A DNA stretch of 59,199 nucleotides from Ruminococcus sp. (lineage in GTDB: Bacteria; Bacillota; Clostridia; Oscillospirales; Ruminococcaceae), in the NCBI GenBank assembly GCA_017542125.1, contig JAFXXU010000047.1, forward strand, positions 1 through 59,199. The letters are read 5' to 3'. Under the pieces are notes generated by a model. That model was given only the letters and a program-made list of their open reading frames with translations. It made no database searches and had not been told where the DNA came from. Positions within the stretch are counted from its first letter, which is position 1. The number at the start of each line of letters is the position of its first letter. The position numbers and the translations under genes are program-made. This document shows positions 41,879-50,785 of this stretch, piece after piece.

Positions 41879-43423
41879 TCAGAGGTCGTGCTCAAGCTCA
41901 AAGAGAGTGCGGGGTATGCGTGAGATGATATCGCTGGCGACGATGCCCCGCGGTGAGAGCGTTTCGCAGAGCGCTCTTGCCGAGCTGCCCATAACGTAAT
42001 CCGCCAGAACGCAGGCGCTGTCAGCCGATACTCCCTGGGCCATAAAGCCGCCGATAAGCCCGGCGAGCATATCTCCCGAGCCGCCCTTGGCCAGAGCCGA
42101 ACAACCGAAATCGGTGAGATAGCAGGTCTTATCCCGGACGGTGAGGGTCTGGGTGCTCTTGGCATGGACGGTCACTCCGTACTGCTCCGCGATCTCGCAG
42201 GCGTGGCCGAAAAGATCCTGGGTCACGCTGGCGGTATCGGTGCCGCAGAGCCTTGCCAGCTCGGCGGGGTGGGGTGTGAGGACTACCTCTGTCTGCTTTT
42301 CCTTCAGTACATCTATATGCAGAGACAGGCAGTTTATTCCGTCGGCGTCGATTATCAGCGGGCAGCGTACCTTTCTTATCAGCTCGCAGACCAGCTCCTC
42401 CAGCTGCTCTGTTTTGCCGAGGCCGCAGCCGATAACGCAGGCACCTGCACGCTCGGTGGCTTTAAGTATGGCATCAAGGGCATCCCTGCCGATGTAGCCC
42501 TGCTCGTCGCAGCTCAGGGGTGTGAAGGTGCACTCCGGCATCTTCGCCACCGCCGACATCACCACCTGCTGGTGGGTGCAGAGGTTCACGATACCTACGC
42601 CGGATCTAAGCGCCGAGCCCGCGGCGATCATAGCAGCACCGGGGTAGGCCGTGCTTCCGCAGACCAGCACTACCCTGCCGAAAACGCCCTTGTGGCTGTC
42701 CTCTACACGGTAAGGCAGCATGGGGCGGACAAGCTCCCGGTCGGCAGCGGTGAGCTGCACCTTGGCGTATTCCTCAACATAGTCGCCGATGCCTATCTCA
42801 ACGGTGGTTATCTTTCCGCAGCGCTCCTTGGCAGGAGAGAGAAGCATCCCCAGCTTGGGGCGGTGGAAGGTGACAGTCTCGTGGGCTTCAAAGGCGTTGG
42901 GGGAGATCCTTCCGCTCATTGAGTTGATACCCGAGGGGGCGTCGCAGGCAATGCGGTAGGCATTCCCCAGAGAGCAGCGCAAAAACAGCCTTTGCACCTC
43001 ATAGGGAAGCACGCCGTGGAAGCCTATGCCGTAGACACAGTCAACGATTATCTCAGCCTTGTCGATGATCTCCGGGGACTCCAGAGCCTTTTCAAGGGGG
43101 TATTCCTCGCATCGCCCCTTGACCCTGGCATATGCCGCCTTAGAGATCTCGGTCTTAGGTTCGCCGCAGGTGATCAGCGCGATCCTGGCTGCCGATCTCA
43201 GCAGATAGTCAGCCGCAACAAAGCCGTCGCCGCCGTTGTTGCCGACGCCGCATATTATAAGTATATTCCGCTTCATCAGCCTCTGGGCCGCAGAAAGCAC
43301 CTCTCTGCCCAGCGCCTCGCCCGCATTGTCCATAAGGGCCTCAACGGTGATGCCGTGAGATGTGGCCGCAAGCTCAGCGGTACGCATCTGCGGGGGGGTG
43401 AGGATCAATCGGTTAAGCTCCAT
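41879..43423 (-). CDS. nnr: Bifunctional NAD(P)H-hydrate epimerase / ADP-dependent dehydratase
   Basis: The enzyme repairs damaged NADH and NADPH. The N-terminal epimerase domain (to ~residue 210) has MRTAELAATSHGITVEALMD and ICGVGNNGGDGFVAADYLL. The C-terminal kinase-like dehydratase domain has GVFGRVVLVCGSTAYPGAAM, VLTPHPAELARLCG and KGGSGDMLAGLIGGF. ATG 43423 follows AAAGGAG; 514 residues match the fused form. It lies two bases after acpS, a frequent clostridial pairing. Confidence 0.94.
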   Translation of the reverse strand: MELNRLILTPPQMRTAELAATSHGITVEALMDNAGEALGREVLSAAQRLMKRNILIICGVGNNGGDGFVAADYLLRSAARIALITCGEPKTEISKAAYARVKGRCEEYPLEKALESPEIIDKAEIIVDCVYGIGFHGVLPYEVQRLFLRCSLGNAYRIACDAPSGINSMSGRISPNAFEAHETVTFHRPKLGMLLSPAKERCGKITTVEIGIGDYVEEYAKVQLTAADRELVRPMLPYRVEDSHKGVFGRVVLVCGSTAYPGAAMIAAGSALRSGVGIVNLCTHQQVVMSAVAKMPECTFTPLSCDEQGYIGRDALDAILKATERAGACVIGCGLGKTEQLEELVCELIRKVRCPLIIDADGINCLSLHIDVLKEKQTEVVLTPHPAELARLCGTDTASVTQDLFGHACEIAEQYGVTVHAKSTQTLTVRDKTCYLTDFGCSALAKGGSGDMLAGLIGGFMAQGVSADSACVLADYVMGSSARALCETLSPRGIVASDIISRIPRTLFELEHDL

Positions 43424-43425
43424 TG

Positions 43426-43800
43426 TTACTCCTTTCCTGCCGGGAAGGCTATGCAGACTGCCTCGGCAAGCTGCTTGGTATGGGTGATGCTGACTGAGAA
43501 GCAAAGCCCCTTTTTCTCAGCGATCTCTCTGGCTCTGCCCGAGAGCCGCAGATAGGGCGCTCCCAGCTCATCCCGCAGCACCTCGACATCGGTGAGGTCA
43601 AAGTCCCGAACACCTGTGCCGAGAGCCTTTGAGAAAGCTTCCTTGGCTGCCCAGTTGCCCGCCAGGGACTCATATCTCATCCTGTCGGTGCAGAACAGCG
43701 CCCGCTCGTCGGGGGAATAGACCCGTTCAAGGAAGCGCTCGCGCTCGCAGCCCTTTTTCACTCTCTCGATCTCGACGAGATCGACTCCCACCGAGTACAT
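43426..43800 (-). CDS. acpS: Holo-[acyl-carrier-protein] synthase
   Basis: The enzyme moves phosphopantetheine from CoA to the serine of acyl carrier protein. Motifs are VGVDLVEIERVKK with the Mg-binding Asp and NWAAKEAFSKALGTG. At 124 residues it is the short trimeric type. The start overlaps the upstream stop by one base (TGATG). Confidence 0.95.
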   Translation of the reverse strand: MYSVGVDLVEIERVKKGCERERFLERVYSPDERALFCTDRMRYESLAGNWAAKEAFSKALGTGVRDFDLTDVEVLRDELGAPYLRLSGRAREIAEKKGLCFSVSITHTKQLAEAVCIAFPAGKE

Positions 43801-44306
43801 CAGCGCCTCAGCTCTCTCGGGAAGAACTGCTTCATCAGCTCGATCATTTCCTCATTTGGTGTGAAGTATATTACAGTATCCCCAAGGGTGCCGTGCTTTA
43901 CCCGGAGGTAATAGTCCTGCTGCTCGGGGTCGTTGGCGGTGGCCACAACATAGGTCTCAGCGCCCTCGAAGTCCTGCTCGGGGTCAGCCTTGCCGAACTC
44001 GGTAACGGTACCGAGCTTAACGGTGGTCAGCCTCTTGCGGGTGCGCTGAGCCATGATCTTGTCAAAGTCCATCTCGCCGTTGGTGAGGATATACTCATAC
44101 TCGATATACAGCCCCGTCACGAGATAATAGCCGCCGTAAAGGGCGCCCGCCGTCAGCAGCATACCCAGCATCATTATCACGGTGCCGAAGGTAAAGAGAA
44201 ATATCGTTGCTGCGATCATTATGGCGGTAACGGTGAAGAGCACCTTCTTGCCTGTATCACGGCTGTCCTGAAGCCTTACTACGTTCTGTTCCTTGAATAC
44301 GTCCAT
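43800..44306 (-). CDS. Hypothetical two-helix membrane protein
   Basis: The 168-residue protein has two adjacent helices (VLFTVTAIMIAATIFLFTF and TVIMMLGMLLTAGALYGGYY), then a cytoplasmic domain (YEYILTNGEMDFDKIMAQRT, YYLRVKHGTLGDTVIYFTPN). The short hairpin anchor plus this domain recurs next to acpS in Clostridia, but the function is unknown. GAGGTAG precedes ATG 44306. Confidence 0.75.
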   Translation of the reverse strand: MDVFKEQNVVRLQDSRDTGKKVLFTVTAIMIAATIFLFTFGTVIMMLGMLLTAGALYGGYYLVTGLYIEYEYILTNGEMDFDKIMAQRTRKRLTTVKLGTVTEFGKADPEQDFEGAETYVVATANDPEQQDYYLRVKHGTLGDTVIYFTPNEEMIELMKQFFPRELRR

Positions 44307-44338
44307 TTTGCTACCTCGTTTCTGATATTTGCTTGTGT

Positions 44339-45592
44339 TTATTTCAGCGCGGCTTTCTGAGCTGCCTCATAGAGAGCCTTCGCCTCGGTCTCGATATCTG
44401 CCTCGGTGAGAACGGTATCGGTGGCTGCTGAAGCGAAGCTGTCCACCAGAACTGCGTTCTCAAGGCAAGGGCTTATCCTCTTGATGCCGGAGGTGGCCTT
44501 CATCTGATCGTTTGCCGTGACCTGTATGCCCTTTAACAGGTCATTGGCCTCCAGCACCTCAAGCATGGATTTGCTGAGGGGTATGCCCTTTTCGGTACCC
44601 TGTGCCTGAGCCATTTCCTGGCTGTTGAGCAGGAAATCCACCAGCTTGGCTGAAGCCTCGGGCATCTTGGTATCACGCCTGATGCAGTAGAGGCTGGTGG
44701 GCTTGGCATACCAGCCGGTGAGCTCCCCGGAGCCCGTGGTCAGATAATCTCCCACGACTATATCTCTGCCCTGCTCTATCGCCGGCTCGCAGAAAGAGCC
44801 TGCATCCGAGATCCAGCAGACCAGGCCTGCCGCTTTAAGATCTATGAGCTCACGGGTATCCACATCCGAGAAAAGCTCTGTCACCTTCTCGTCGCAGAGC
44901 CGCTTGTAAAAGGTGAGGATCTCGGCAAAATCAGCCTCGGTGAAGCCCACGCTGCCGTCCTCGTAATAGCAGCGCCTGCCGCTGGTCTGCTCCTGATGGG
45001 CAATGCACATGAGCCAGGCGGCTTTCTTGTTCATCGTCAGGGGGTAGATGCCGTCGCGGCTCATGACCCTTGCCGCGGCAAAGACGTCATCCCAGGTCTT
45101 TGGCAGCTCCAGCCCGTAATCGGAATACATCCCCCTGTCGTAATAACAGGTCTGGGTGTTAAGGGCATTTGCTATGCCGTTGAGTTTGCCGTTTATCATC
45201 CCGTAGGAGAGCTGATCCTCAGTGAAATTGGAAAGGTCTATCGTATCCGCCAGCTGGTTCAGGTCATAGAAGCCAGTGCCGTCCGGCGAATAGCGGAAGA
45301 GCCAGTCGTAGTTTATTTGCATAACGTCGCATTCATCGTGGGAGGCGAACTCGGCGTCCATACGCTTCTGGAAGGAGGAGAACTCGCTGTACTCGGACTT
45401 GACGTCGATGGAGGGGTTCATCCTCACGAACTGCTTGACCGCATTGACGGTGTAGCTGTGCCTTTTATCCATCCCCCACCAAGAGAAGGATATATCGTCG
45501 GATCTGCGAACCTCGTTGATCTCGGTCTCCCCGCAGGCGGCAAGCATGGCTGCACTCAGCAGCAGCGGAAGAATTCTGCGTTTGATACTCAT
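44339..45592 (-). CDS. Solute-binding lipoprotein co-encoded with a membrane sensor
   Basis: A signal peptide with lipobox LAAC leads into a family-1 carbohydrate-type binding fold (FSWWGMDKRHSYTVNAVKQF, LELPKTWDDVFAAARVM, GELTGWYAKPTSLYCIRRDT). At 417 residues it looks complete. No ABC permease is near; instead its ATG overlaps the stop of the upstream sensor by four bases, so the two are made together. This suggests that it presents a ligand to the sensor rather than to a transporter; that is inference. The ligand is unknown. Confidence 0.85.
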   Translation of the reverse strand: MSIKRRILPLLLSAAMLAACGETEINEVRRSDDISFSWWGMDKRHSYTVNAVKQFVRMNPSIDVKSEYSEFSSFQKRMDAEFASHDECDVMQINYDWLFRYSPDGTGFYDLNQLADTIDLSNFTEDQLSYGMINGKLNGIANALNTQTCYYDRGMYSDYGLELPKTWDDVFAAARVMSRDGIYPLTMNKKAAWLMCIAHQEQTSGRRCYYEDGSVGFTEADFAEILTFYKRLCDEKVTELFSDVDTRELIDLKAAGLVCWISDAGSFCEPAIEQGRDIVVGDYLTTGSGELTGWYAKPTSLYCIRRDTKMPEASAKLVDFLLNSQEMAQAQGTEKGIPLSKSMLEVLEANDLLKGIQVTANDQMKATSGIKRISPCLENAVLVDSFASAATDTVLTEADIETEAKALYEAAQKAALK

Positions 45593-47082
45593 CTGCGATC
45601 ACCCCCGCGCTTGTCCTCGGGCTTATCCTCGTAGAACACCAGGCTGTCGCCCTCCATAGCAAGAGCCGAAGCCAGAGCCTTGGCCGCCTTGCTGTCCAGC
45701 TCATCATAGTCCCTGCCGCTGTCGGGATAGATGCAGACTCCCATTGAAGCGTCCAGCTTGTAATCGCCGTTGTCGCCCACAAGCAGGCTCTCAAACTGCT
45801 TCTTGACCTCCTCATGCGTAGCGCGGAGGTTTTCGTGAGCCTTGAAAATATCGAAATCCGAGAAATCGGTGAACACCACAAAATCGTCCCTGGTGTTTAT
45901 ACCAATGGCGGAATCGGGGAAGCTCTCTTTAAGGATGTTTGCCAGCTGCTTCTGCCCTCCGCTGACGAATTCCTCGCCCAGGCGTTCTCTTATCTCGGCT
46001 ATATCCTTGATCTTCACAAGCGTGAAGGCCCAGGTGCCTCCTACCAGAGAGGTCTCGATGAGATCCGAGATCTTCTCCTCGCAGTAGAAGGGCGTCAGCA
46101 CTCCGAAGAAGTCATCGGTCTCGGAGACCAGCTTCTTGCGGCTCCTGCGGGGATTCATAAAGAATAAGCAGACTAGAAGTCCCGCAGAAATGAATACCAG
46201 CAGCGTGCTGATTCCCACGATGGTGATAAAGGTCTCGTCACGGCTGGCGGAAAAACGCCCCGAGCCCTGTGCGCGGGCCACGGAATAGACCCTCCAGCCG
46301 TTATCAAGCTCCATAGAGCAGCCGGCGCCCTTCTCCGAGCCGACGATAACATTCGTCCTGCCGTCGAAGTCCTCCAGGATATCCGTAGGGAGTCTTTCGC
46401 CGGGAGTGGCGTTCATGTTGTCGCTGGAGTAGATGACCCTGTCGCTGCGGTCGGTGAGGCAGAGCATCAGGTTGGACTCCCCGGCGATGGTATTGAAAAC
46501 GCTGCCTATTTTTGTGGCATAGAAGGATGAAATGAATATGGAGTTCTCATTCAGCCGCCTCAGATAGCAGGCTCTCGAAAGATCTCCCGAGAAAAAGGCC
46601 ATCCAGCACTCATCTCTGCCGGAGAGGGTAACATCGGCTCTGCCGTAGACATCGGCGCCGAACAGCGACTTGATACCGTCGGAGACTATTCCTGCGGAGC
46701 TGCCGGTGCTGTATATGATACCCAGGTCGGCATAGTCGAAGACGTAGCTTGCCTTGTTCATCAGGTCGGTTATCTTGTTGATGGTGACGATCTCATCGGC
46801 GGTCAGCGAGGAGCTCTGAGGATAGAAAGCAGCCAGCTCCGGCTCGTCAAATATGAGCCTTATGCCTCTCTCGGCAAAATTGCAGTAGTTGGTAACGTTC
46901 CTTGCCGACTGCCTTGCGGCAACAGCGGTATAATTCTCCGACTGCGCCAGCATGGTATGCTTCTTTGAGGTTATGAAATGGATGCAGGTCAGCACGAACA
47001 GCCCGGCCGCCAGCAGGGTATAGACGACTATCATCGCATTTCTCACCGAGATTATCCGGGAGCTCTCCTGTCGTTCGTTCAT
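45589..47082 (-). CDS. Membrane sensor with extracellular Cache-like domain and degenerate GGDEF domain
   Basis: Two helices (about 20-42 and 290-313) enclose a ~245-residue extracellular region of Cache type (SYVFDYADLGIIYSTGSSAG, DECWMAFFSGDLSRACYLRR). The cytoplasmic ~180 residues follow the GGDEF fold but the loop reads INTRDDFVVF, so the Gly-Gly-Asp/Glu-Glu-Phe motif is lost and cyclase activity is unlikely. It may bind GTP or c-di-GMP or signal by contact. ATG 47082 follows AAAGGAGG; 497 residues. It heads the operon that includes the binding lipoprotein, acpS and nnr. Confidence 0.82.
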   Translation of the reverse strand: MNERQESSRIISVRNAMIVVYTLLAAGLFVLTCIHFITSKKHTMLAQSENYTAVAARQSARNVTNYCNFAERGIRLIFDEPELAAFYPQSSSLTADEIVTINKITDLMNKASYVFDYADLGIIYSTGSSAGIVSDGIKSLFGADVYGRADVTLSGRDECWMAFFSGDLSRACYLRRLNENSIFISSFYATKIGSVFNTIAGESNLMLCLTDRSDRVIYSSDNMNATPGERLPTDILEDFDGRTNVIVGSEKGAGCSMELDNGWRVYSVARAQGSGRFSASRDETFITIVGISTLLVFISAGLLVCLFFMNPRRSRKKLVSETDDFFGVLTPFYCEEKISDLIETSLVGGTWAFTLVKIKDIAEIRERLGEEFVSGGQKQLANILKESFPDSAIGINTRDDFVVFTDFSDFDIFKAHENLRATHEEVKKQFESLLVGDNGDYKLDASMGVCIYPDSGRDYDELDSKAAKALASALAMEGDSLVFYEDKPEDKRGGDRR

Positions 47083-47115
47083 TTCATCGCCTCCTTTACA
47101 GGTCATACACCTATT

Positions 47116-47144
47116 ATTATACTATACTCCGACAGGTTTTGCAA
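47116..47144 (-). promoter_or_regulatory. Promoter of the sensor-acpS-nnr operon
   Basis: On the minus strand TTGCAA (47139-47144) and TATAAT (47116-47121) are 17 bases apart. Confidence 0.75.
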
Positions 47145-47213
47145 GGCATTTGACAAAAAAAGTATGTCCTTTTTGTCCCGCCTCCCTGCCCCAGGGATAT
47201 ATGCGCCCTCACA

Positions 47214-47257
47214 TACAAAAAGAGCCCGGGAAAGGGTCATCCCCTTCACCGGGCTCT
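47214..47257 (-). terminator. Terminator of the histidine operon
   Basis: AGAGCCCGG (47221-47229) pairs with CCGGGCTCT (47249-47257), with AAAGGG/CCCCTT inside, followed on the minus strand by TTTTTGT. Confidence 0.88.
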
Positions 47258-47263
47258 GATGTC

Positions 47264-47602
47264 TCAGGTATTCTTGTCAACAGTTTTGAACTGCTTGAGG
47301 TTGCCGATCTTCTCGTTGCGCTCATCAAGCACCTTCTCCACGTCAACCCAATCGAGGCCGTTGTTCACCGCCAGCACCATAACGTGATAGAGCAGATCGT
47401 TGATCTCGTTTTTGAGCTCCTCGTTATCGCCGTTCTTGGCAGCGATGATAGTCTCGGCGGCTTCCTCGCCCACCTTCTTGCAGATCTTGTCCACACCCTG
47501 GGAATAGAGGTAGCAGGTGTAGCTCTTCTCGGGAGCCTCGCCCTTGTCGAACTGCTCCTTGCGTGCCTTCAGCACCTCAAATATCTCCTGATAAACTGTC
47601 AT
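47264..47602 (-). CDS. hisE: Phosphoribosyl-ATP diphosphatase
   Basis: HisE hydrolyses phosphoribosyl-ATP to phosphoribosyl-AMP, the second step of histidine synthesis. The all-helical MazG-like fold is shown by KKVGEEAAETIIAAKNGDNE and ELKNEINDLLYHVMVLA with metal-binding acidic residues. At 112 residues it is the stand-alone form. It is the last gene of the operon, directly after hisI. Confidence 0.95.
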   Translation of the reverse strand: MTVYQEIFEVLKARKEQFDKGEAPEKSYTCYLYSQGVDKICKKVGEEAAETIIAAKNGDNEELKNEINDLLYHVMVLAVNNGLDWVDVEKVLDERNEKIGNLKQFKTVDKNT

Positions 47603-47956
47603 TTATTCTTCCTCCTCGCCGTATAACTCCTTGAAAAAGCAGCTGTATGCCCCCGTGTGGCAGGCAACGCCCGTCTGCTCTACGTTCACAAGCAGCGTGT
47701 CATCGTCGCAGTCGGCATAGATGCTGATGACCTTCTGCAGATGCCCGCTTGTGGCGCCCTTGTTCCAGTATTCCTGCCTCGACCTGCTCCAGAACCAGGT
47801 GTAGCCCGTTTCAAGAGTGCGCCTCAGGCTCTCCTTATTCATATATGCCAGCATCAGGACGGTCTTTGTATTGACCTCGTAGCATATGGCGGGGATAAGC
47901 TCGCTCTTTGCGAAAAACCGATCCAGGTCGTTAAGATCAACTTTTATCTTACTCAT
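47603..47956 (-). CDS. hisI: Phosphoribosyl-AMP cyclohydrolase
   Basis: HisI opens the adenine ring of phosphoribosyl-AMP, the third step. Motifs are [29 protein letters not shown] and the zinc-binding [10 protein letters not shown] with [15 protein letters not shown] 47956 with GGAG upstream gives 117 residues. hisI and hisE are separate genes here, unlike the fused enterobacterial form. Confidence 0.95.
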   Translation of the reverse strand: MSKIKVDLNDLDRFFAKSELIPAICYEVNTKTVLMLAYMNKESLRRTLETGYTWFWSRSRQEYWNKGATSGHLQKVISIYADCDDDTLLVNVEQTGVACHTGAYSCFFKELYGEEEE

Positions 47957-47966
47957 TCCTACTCCT

Positions 47967-48341
47967 TTATTCATCAATTACAGCCACCTGATAATCGTCC
48001 TCATAGATCGTTTTACCGACGTAGTCTGTAAAAACTATATCGTAAGGCACTTTATACTTATCGAGCAGCGACATAAGGACCTCTGCCTTTTCCTTCATTT
48101 CGTCATACTTATCGGTCTTGAAATAGGTTACGGCGCCCTGAGGATTATCATTGTTGTCACCGTAAAACGGCGGCTCCAGAAGATGCTGCCTGAACCAGCT
48201 TTCAGTCTCCTCATACAGCTTACAATCCTCATCTGAGTAAACGCCGTCCCTGACCCTTCGCCAATTAAGGATAAATACTCCGACCGGCTTGCCTGTTCTG
48301 TAAGCAAGCTCACGGCCTTGTATCCTCATATATTTTTTCAT
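47967..48341 (-). CDS. Hypothetical 124-residue protein in the histidine operon
   Basis: I do not recognise this soluble protein ([39 protein letters not shown]). It has no signal or membrane helix and its base composition looks more AT-rich than the his genes. It lies between the acetyltransferase gene and hisI, 10 bases from hisI, and may be a recent insertion into the operon. Confidence 0.7.
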   Translation of the reverse strand: MKKYMRIQGRELAYRTGKPVGVFILNWRRVRDGVYSDEDCKLYEETESWFRQHLLEPPFYGDNNDNPQGAVTYFKTDKYDEMKEKAEVLMSLLDKYKVPYDIVFTDYVGKTIYEDDYQVAVIDE

Positions 48342-48353
48342 ACTATCAAGTCC

Positions 48354-48755
48354 TTAAGTCCACAGTGACGTAATGAACATCGGCGAGGACTTATCCTCCT
48401 TTTCAAAACCGCATTTCTCATAGAAGGGCACCTGCTTATTGTAGGCTATCAGGACAATGCGGAGGAAGTCCTTGTACTTCTCCTTGGTCATCTCTATGAG
48501 GGTCTTGCCTATGGACTGATGCTGATAGTCGGGATCCACCAGAACATAATGGATGTAAGCGTTCATCGTGCCGTCATCCATAGCGCAGATCATACCGACT
48601 ACCTTGTCGCCGTCCCAGGCGGAGAAAACGGTCTCGTAGTTCTTCATCGCAGCGGCGAGCCTTTCAGGGAAATGCCCCGATGACCACTCCACCGAGAGGA
48701 ACAGCCGCTCCACCTGCTGGGGGGTGAATTCGTGGGTGTCCTTATATTCTATCAC
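48354..48755 (-). CDS. GNAT-family acetyltransferase
   Basis: The GNAT fold is visible in DKVVGMICAMDDGTMNAYIH, the acetyl-CoA loop VDPDYQHQSIGKTLIEM and the late VPFYEKCGFE. The substrate is unknown. I place the start at GTG 48755, five bases after the hisF stop, with AGGTGAGG overlapping the end of hisF; 133 residues. It follows hisF in the operon but is not a known histidine gene. Confidence 0.85.
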   Translation of the reverse strand: MIEYKDTHEFTPQQVERLFLSVEWSSGHFPERLAAAMKNYETVFSAWDGDKVVGMICAMDDGTMNAYIHYVLVDPDYQHQSIGKTLIEMTKEKYKDFLRIVLIAYNKQVPFYEKCGFEKEDKSSPMFITSLWT

Positions 48756-48760
48756 GGCCC

Positions 48761-49516
48761 TCACCTCACATTTATGCCCTTGGCTCTGCAATCCTCCTTG
48801 ACCTGCCCTACCGTCAGCTCTCCGAAATGGAAGAGGCTGGCTGCCAGAGCTGCGGAGCAGTCGGTCTTTAAGAAGGCCTCGGCAAAGTCACCCAGCTTGC
48901 CCGCACCGCCGGAGGCGATAACGGGTATCTTCACCGCATCCACCACGGCTTTCAACATCGGGAGGTCGAAGCCCCCGCGGACGCCGTCGGTGTCGATGGA
49001 GTTGAGGCAGATCTCCCCTGCCCCCAGCTGCTCGGCACGCTTTACCCATTCTATCAAGTCGAGGCCCATATCTATGCGCCCGCCGTTGATGTAAACTGTC
49101 CATTTATTCGGACCGATAGTCTTTGCGTCCACGCCGAGGCAGATGCACTGGCTGCCGAAGATATCTGCGCCCTCCTTGATGAGCTGAGGGTTCTTTACCG
49201 CCTGGGAGTTCACCGATACCTTATCGGCTCCCGCCCGGAGGGTCTCTCTGATATCGTCAACGGTGGCAATGCCTCCGCCCACGGTCAGGGGGACGAACAC
49301 CTTCCTGGCGGTGTTTCTCACAACGTCGAGCATTACTCCCCGTCCCTCGTGGGAGGCGGTGATGTCGTAGAAGACTATCTCGTCGGCGCCCTGAAGGTTG
49401 TACTCATAGGCGCACTCCACGGGGTCGCCCACCTCTTTGATGCCCTCAAAGTTGACGCCCTTGACCACCTTGCCGTCTCTAACGTCCAGGCAGGGGATTA
49501 TTCTTTTAGCGAGCAT
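48761..49516 (-). CDS. hisF: Imidazole glycerol phosphate synthase, cyclase subunit
   Basis: HisF uses ammonia from HisH to make imidazole glycerol phosphate and AICAR. Signature parts are [19 protein letters not shown] with catalytic Asp, [28 protein letters not shown] and SIDTDG with the second Asp. Its 251 residues match the family. The C-terminal half is HisF and not HisA, so hisA really is missing next to it. Confidence 0.96.
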   Translation of the reverse strand: MLAKRIIPCLDVRDGKVVKGVNFEGIKEVGDPVECAYEYNLQGADEIVFYDITASHEGRGVMLDVVRNTARKVFVPLTVGGGIATVDDIRETLRAGADKVSVNSQAVKNPQLIKEGADIFGSQCICLGVDAKTIGPNKWTVYINGGRIDMGLDLIEWVKRAEQLGAGEICLNSIDTDGVRGGFDLPMLKAVVDAVKIPVIASGGAGKLGDFAEAFLKTDCSAALAASLFHFGELTVGQVKEDCRAKGINVR

Positions 49517-49521
49517 ACTCC

Positions 49522-50127
49522 TTACCTCCCCGTCAGTGCTGCGAAATTGCGCAGTATAGTGAGACCCGCCTCACCGGATTTCTCCGGGTGGAACTGGCAG
49601 CCCCAGACGTATTTTCCGTCGCCCACCAGGGCGGGAACGGTATGACCGTACTCACAGTAGGCGTAGAGGGGCTCGTCCTCACAGAAGGCCTTGTAGCTGT
49701 GTACGAAATATACATAGCTCTCCTCTAGCCCTTTAAACAGCGGGCTCTCGTGGTTATAGACCAGCTTATTCCAGCCCATATGCGGGATGACGAGGCCGGG
49801 CTCCTCCATCTTATCTACATAGCCCTTGATGAGCCCAAGCCCCTCGCACTCGCCGAACTCAAAGCTCTTCTCAAAGAGCATCTGCATCCCGAGACAGATA
49901 CCCAGCAGGGGCTTTTTCTTTGCCTGCTCCTTCAGGATCCCGGTGAGGCCCCTCTTTTCAAGCATCTCCATAGCCGCGGGGAAGGCCCCCACGCCGGGTA
50001 GGATAATGCTCTCGGCAGCCTCCAGCTCTGCGGGGTCGGAGGTGAGCCTGCTCTCTATCCCAAGATAGTCCAGAGCATTCTTCACCGAGAAGATATTCCC
50101 GGCGCCGTAGTCAACAATAGCTATCAT
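49522..50127 (-). CDS. hisH: Imidazole glycerol phosphate synthase, glutamine amidotransferase subunit
   Basis: HisH releases ammonia from glutamine for HisF. Motifs are [16 protein letters not shown], the nucleophile in [18 protein letters not shown], and the [10 protein letters not shown] triad segment. 201 residues. It starts directly after hisB and lies five bases before hisF. Confidence 0.96.
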   Translation of the reverse strand: MIAIVDYGAGNIFSVKNALDYLGIESRLTSDPAELEAAESIILPGVGAFPAAMEMLEKRGLTGILKEQAKKKPLLGICLGMQMLFEKSFEFGECEGLGLIKGYVDKMEEPGLVIPHMGWNKLVYNHESPLFKGLEESYVYFVHSYKAFCEDEPLYAYCEYGHTVPALVGDGKYVWGCQFHPEKSGEAGLTILRNFAALTGR

Positions 50128-50709
50128 TTACAATACTCCCTTGGACGAGAGCACGCTCCCGTCGGCATTCTGTGTTATGGCTGCTCTGAATGCGTGGGCG
50201 GCTGCCTTGAACAGCGCCTCGCAGATATGGTGGTCGTTCTTGCCGTACTCGCTGCGCAGGTGCAGGGTGATGCAGGAATTGAAGGCGAATGCCCGGAAGA
50301 ATTCCTCGCAGAGGCAGGTGTCGAACTCACCTATCCTCTGATCGTGGAAGGCAGCATTGAATACCAGGAAGGGTCTGCCGCTGATATCCATAGCGCAGAA
50401 GGCCAGCGCCTCATCCATCGGAACATAGAAGGAGCCGTAGCGGAGTATCCCCGCCTTATCGCCCAGAGCCACTGCCACTGCCTGACCCAGCACGATGCCT
50501 ATATCCTCAACTGTGTGGTGGCCGTCCACCTCAAGATCTCCGCGGCAAACGACGCTGAGGTCAATGCCGCTGTGCACGGCAAAAGCCGTCAACATATGGT
50601 TAAAGAAGCCGATGCCCGTGTCGATATCCACCTTGCCGGTGCCGTCGAGGTCGAGCCTCAGAGTGATATCGGTCTCCTTGGTCTTTCTGGCTATCTCTGC
50701 AGTTCTCAT
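50128..50709 (-). CDS. hisB: Imidazoleglycerol-phosphate dehydratase
   Basis: HisB dehydrates imidazole glycerol phosphate. Metal-binding motifs are GFFNHMLTAFAVHSG and GDLEVDGHHTVEDIGI, and a second set near ICEALFKAAAHAFRAA. At 193 residues it is the single-function form without the phosphatase domain, so histidinol-phosphatase is encoded elsewhere. A 76-base gap with a C-rich tract precedes it. Confidence 0.96.
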   Translation of the reverse strand: MRTAEIARKTKETDITLRLDLDGTGKVDIDTGIGFFNHMLTAFAVHSGIDLSVVCRGDLEVDGHHTVEDIGIVLGQAVAVALGDKAGILRYGSFYVPMDEALAFCAMDISGRPFLVFNAAFHDQRIGEFDTCLCEEFFRAFAFNSCITLHLRSEYGKNDHHICEALFKAAAHAFRAAITQNADGSVLSSKGVL

Positions 50710-50785
50710 ATTCTCTGCCTCCGTTCATTATTACATATCCCCCCCCGGGGGAGATCAGCTCGTTATCCCCTTCGCGGTCTCTCCG

